Positions 62,967-64,000 of a stretch of 64,000 nt of DNA are shown here, piece by piece (within the stretch, counting starts at the first letter, position 1; every line of letters begins with the position of its first letter). The position numbers were made by a program, and so were the translations under genes. The stretch comes from Plasmodium coatneyi. Lineage: Eukaryota; Apicomplexa; Aconoidasida; Haemosporida; Plasmodiidae. The notes under the pieces are model-generated. The model was not told the DNA's origin. It saw nothing but the letters and a program-made list of their open reading frames with translations, and searched no databases. The DNA is taken from NCBI RefSeq assembly GCF_001680005.1, contig NC_033567.1:2852001-2916000 (forward strand). The letters are read 5' to 3'.

Positions 62967-64000
62967 TCACTTCTTCTGTATGAACTCACTTTTAATCTCG
63001 TCGGCCGTGAACAAATGGGTGTTGTAAATGCGTTTCATTTTCTTAACGACGGGCGCAAACTTGTCCTCCTTGATTTTCCTCTTGGGGGCATTGTCATGCA
63101 CGAAAACTTTGTTGGTGGACTTCAATTTGTATTCTTTTAAAATGTCATCCAGGTTGGGCAGCGTAATTTCGTCCCACAGATTTTTAATATCGTTGGTGAT
63201 GGAATAGCGCTGCTGTTCTATGTGTTCATACGAAAGAGGGAAGAAGATATATCCCTTTAAATTGTAAAAGCAGTTGTCACATTTATTTTTTGCATAAATA
63301 TCACAAACGGATGGCAAATGTTTGCACTTTAATTTTCCTCTCAAATGGCTGTTATTCGATCGTATGCAGCGAACTTTCTTTTCATAAAGCAGAGTGTTAA
63401 TCCATTTGTAAATATTTTTATTGGTGTTAATTAAATCATCATTAATTTCGTACCCGTACAGAAACCCATGTTTGTTTATTTTGTTTAACAAGGAACTGAC
63501 GCTTGTTACGTCTACGTAGGGATTCATGTAGCAAATTCTTTTTTCATTCAAGTCAACTTTTATTTGCTTCGATGAAGCCAAGGAGCTTAGCAAAGAATGG
63601 TTACTTATGTCCACCCCTTTGAACCCCAAATTTATTAACATGTTTTCTATGTGGAAAAATGATATGCCTTTATTTGCCACGCCTGGGTTGTTCGTAATAT
63701 GGTTAGTGTAGTGCGACTTTAGTATCGTCAGGATTTTATGGTAAAGGAACGAAAAGGGGATTGACTCATTTTTGTAGTAGATTTTTAGGTTACTTTTCAG
63801 GAGGGACTTGTTTCCGTGGCGTCCTTGCACCCCTCCGCCGCTTGGCATGTTTGTGACATTTGCAGCGTTTGCTGCGTTTACCCCAACGCCGCTTCCACCG
63901 CTACTGATGTATTCGCTATTTCCAGTGCCGTTCAGGTTTTCACAGTTGGTGCCTCCGTCGTTCAGGTTCAAGCTACCGTTCAGGTTGGCGCTTTCGCTGA
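62967..64000 (-). CDS. TFIIE-beta-like general transcription factor (5' end beyond window)
   Basis: TFIIE-beta helps recruit TFIIH and open promoter DNA at RNA polymerase II genes. The frame is open from the right window edge to TGA at 62967. It has no ATG before the window ends, so the N-terminus is missing; the first visible residues are Asn/Ser/Gly-rich. From about residue 75 of the visible part come two winged-helix-like units. The first is PFSFLYHKILTILKSHY through KQIKVDLNEKRICYMNPYVD. The second is SLLNKINKHGFLYGYEINDD, KWINTLLYEKKVRCIRSNN and a closing GYIFFPL. The family's terminal helix with NLWDEITLPNLDDILKEYKL follows, then a basic tail. The core order (double winged helix, then LW-x-E helix) fits GTF2E2. 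A four-Cys cluster (CKHLPSVCDIYAKNKCDNC) in the second unit is an unusual insertion. Confidence 0.75.
   Translation of the reverse strand, partial: SESANLNGSLNLNDGGTNCENLNGTGNSEYISSGGSGVGVNAANAANVTNMPSGGGVQGRHGNKSLLKSNLKIYYKNESIPFSFLYHKILTILKSHYTNHITNNPGVANKGISFFHIENMLINLGFKGVDISNHSLLSSLASSKQIKVDLNEKRICYMNPYVDVTSVSSLLNKINKHGFLYGYEINDDLINTNKNIYKWINTLLYEKKVRCIRSNNSHLRGKLKCKHLPSVCDIYAKNKCDNCFYNLKGYIFFPLSYEHIEQQRYSITNDIKNLWDEITLPNLDDILKEYKLKSTNKVFVHDNAPKRKIKEDKFAPVVKKMKRIYNTHLFTADEIKSEFIQKK

Noticed and set aside
1..64000. CRISPR arrays, insertion sequences, prophage or operon-type systems
   Set aside because: None found. The window is a eukaryotic nuclear chromosome with intron-containing genes and a regional centromere.

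Overview
This window is nuclear DNA from a malaria parasite (Plasmodium). The evidence is Asn/Lys-rich low-complexity inserts in otherwise conserved eukaryotic proteins, short GT-AG introns, long intergenic poly-A/poly-T tracts and an almost pure A+T centromere. Coding sequence of moderate GC, with Gly/Pro/Glu-rich tracts, points to the P. vivax / simian-malaria clade rather than P. falciparum. Neighbours such as BRCA2, proteasome beta-2, PRPP synthetase, UPF3 and NMNAT are ones I remember from P. falciparum chromosome 13 (P. vivax chromosome 12). I could not check this or the species.

Left arm (1-16.4 kb): a 5' portion of a BRCA2-like gene (minus, running off the left edge) with three BRC repeats; proteasome subunit beta-2 (minus); and a 2,251-residue protein (plus) with an INCENP-type IN-box.

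Centromere and gene desert (16.4-24.5 kb): a core of about 2.1 kb (about 20.75-22.84 kb) that is almost only A and T, flanked by AT-rich DNA without recognisable genes. At 24.46-25.68 kb I assembled a 135-residue gene of six exons, two of them 12 and 17 nt long; no long open frame reveals it.

Right arm (26.8-64 kb), in order: PRPP synthetase (-), UPF3 (+), NMNAT (-), a three-exon BTB-type protein (-), a coiled-coil protein (+), a 1,594-residue lysine-rich repeat protein (-), an RNase P Rpr2/Rpp21 subunit with a probable homopolymer frameshift (-), a 15-exon secreted protein with a SUEL-lectin-like N-terminus (+), a 1,037-residue helical protein (+), a 1,108-residue unknown (+), an ER syntaxin-18/Ufe1-type SNARE (+) and a TFIIE-beta-like factor (-, running off the right edge).

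The genes are mostly single-copy housekeeping functions: DNA repair, proteolysis, chromosome segregation, nucleotide and NAD synthesis, RNA surveillance, RNA processing, membrane fusion and transcription. They do not form an operon or a dedicated system. The least-described items are the micro-exon gene, the 15-exon lectin-like gene, the IN-box protein, a seven-copy acidic DEF-motif array beside the BRC repeats, and a 12-bp repeat encoding a tetrapeptide array.
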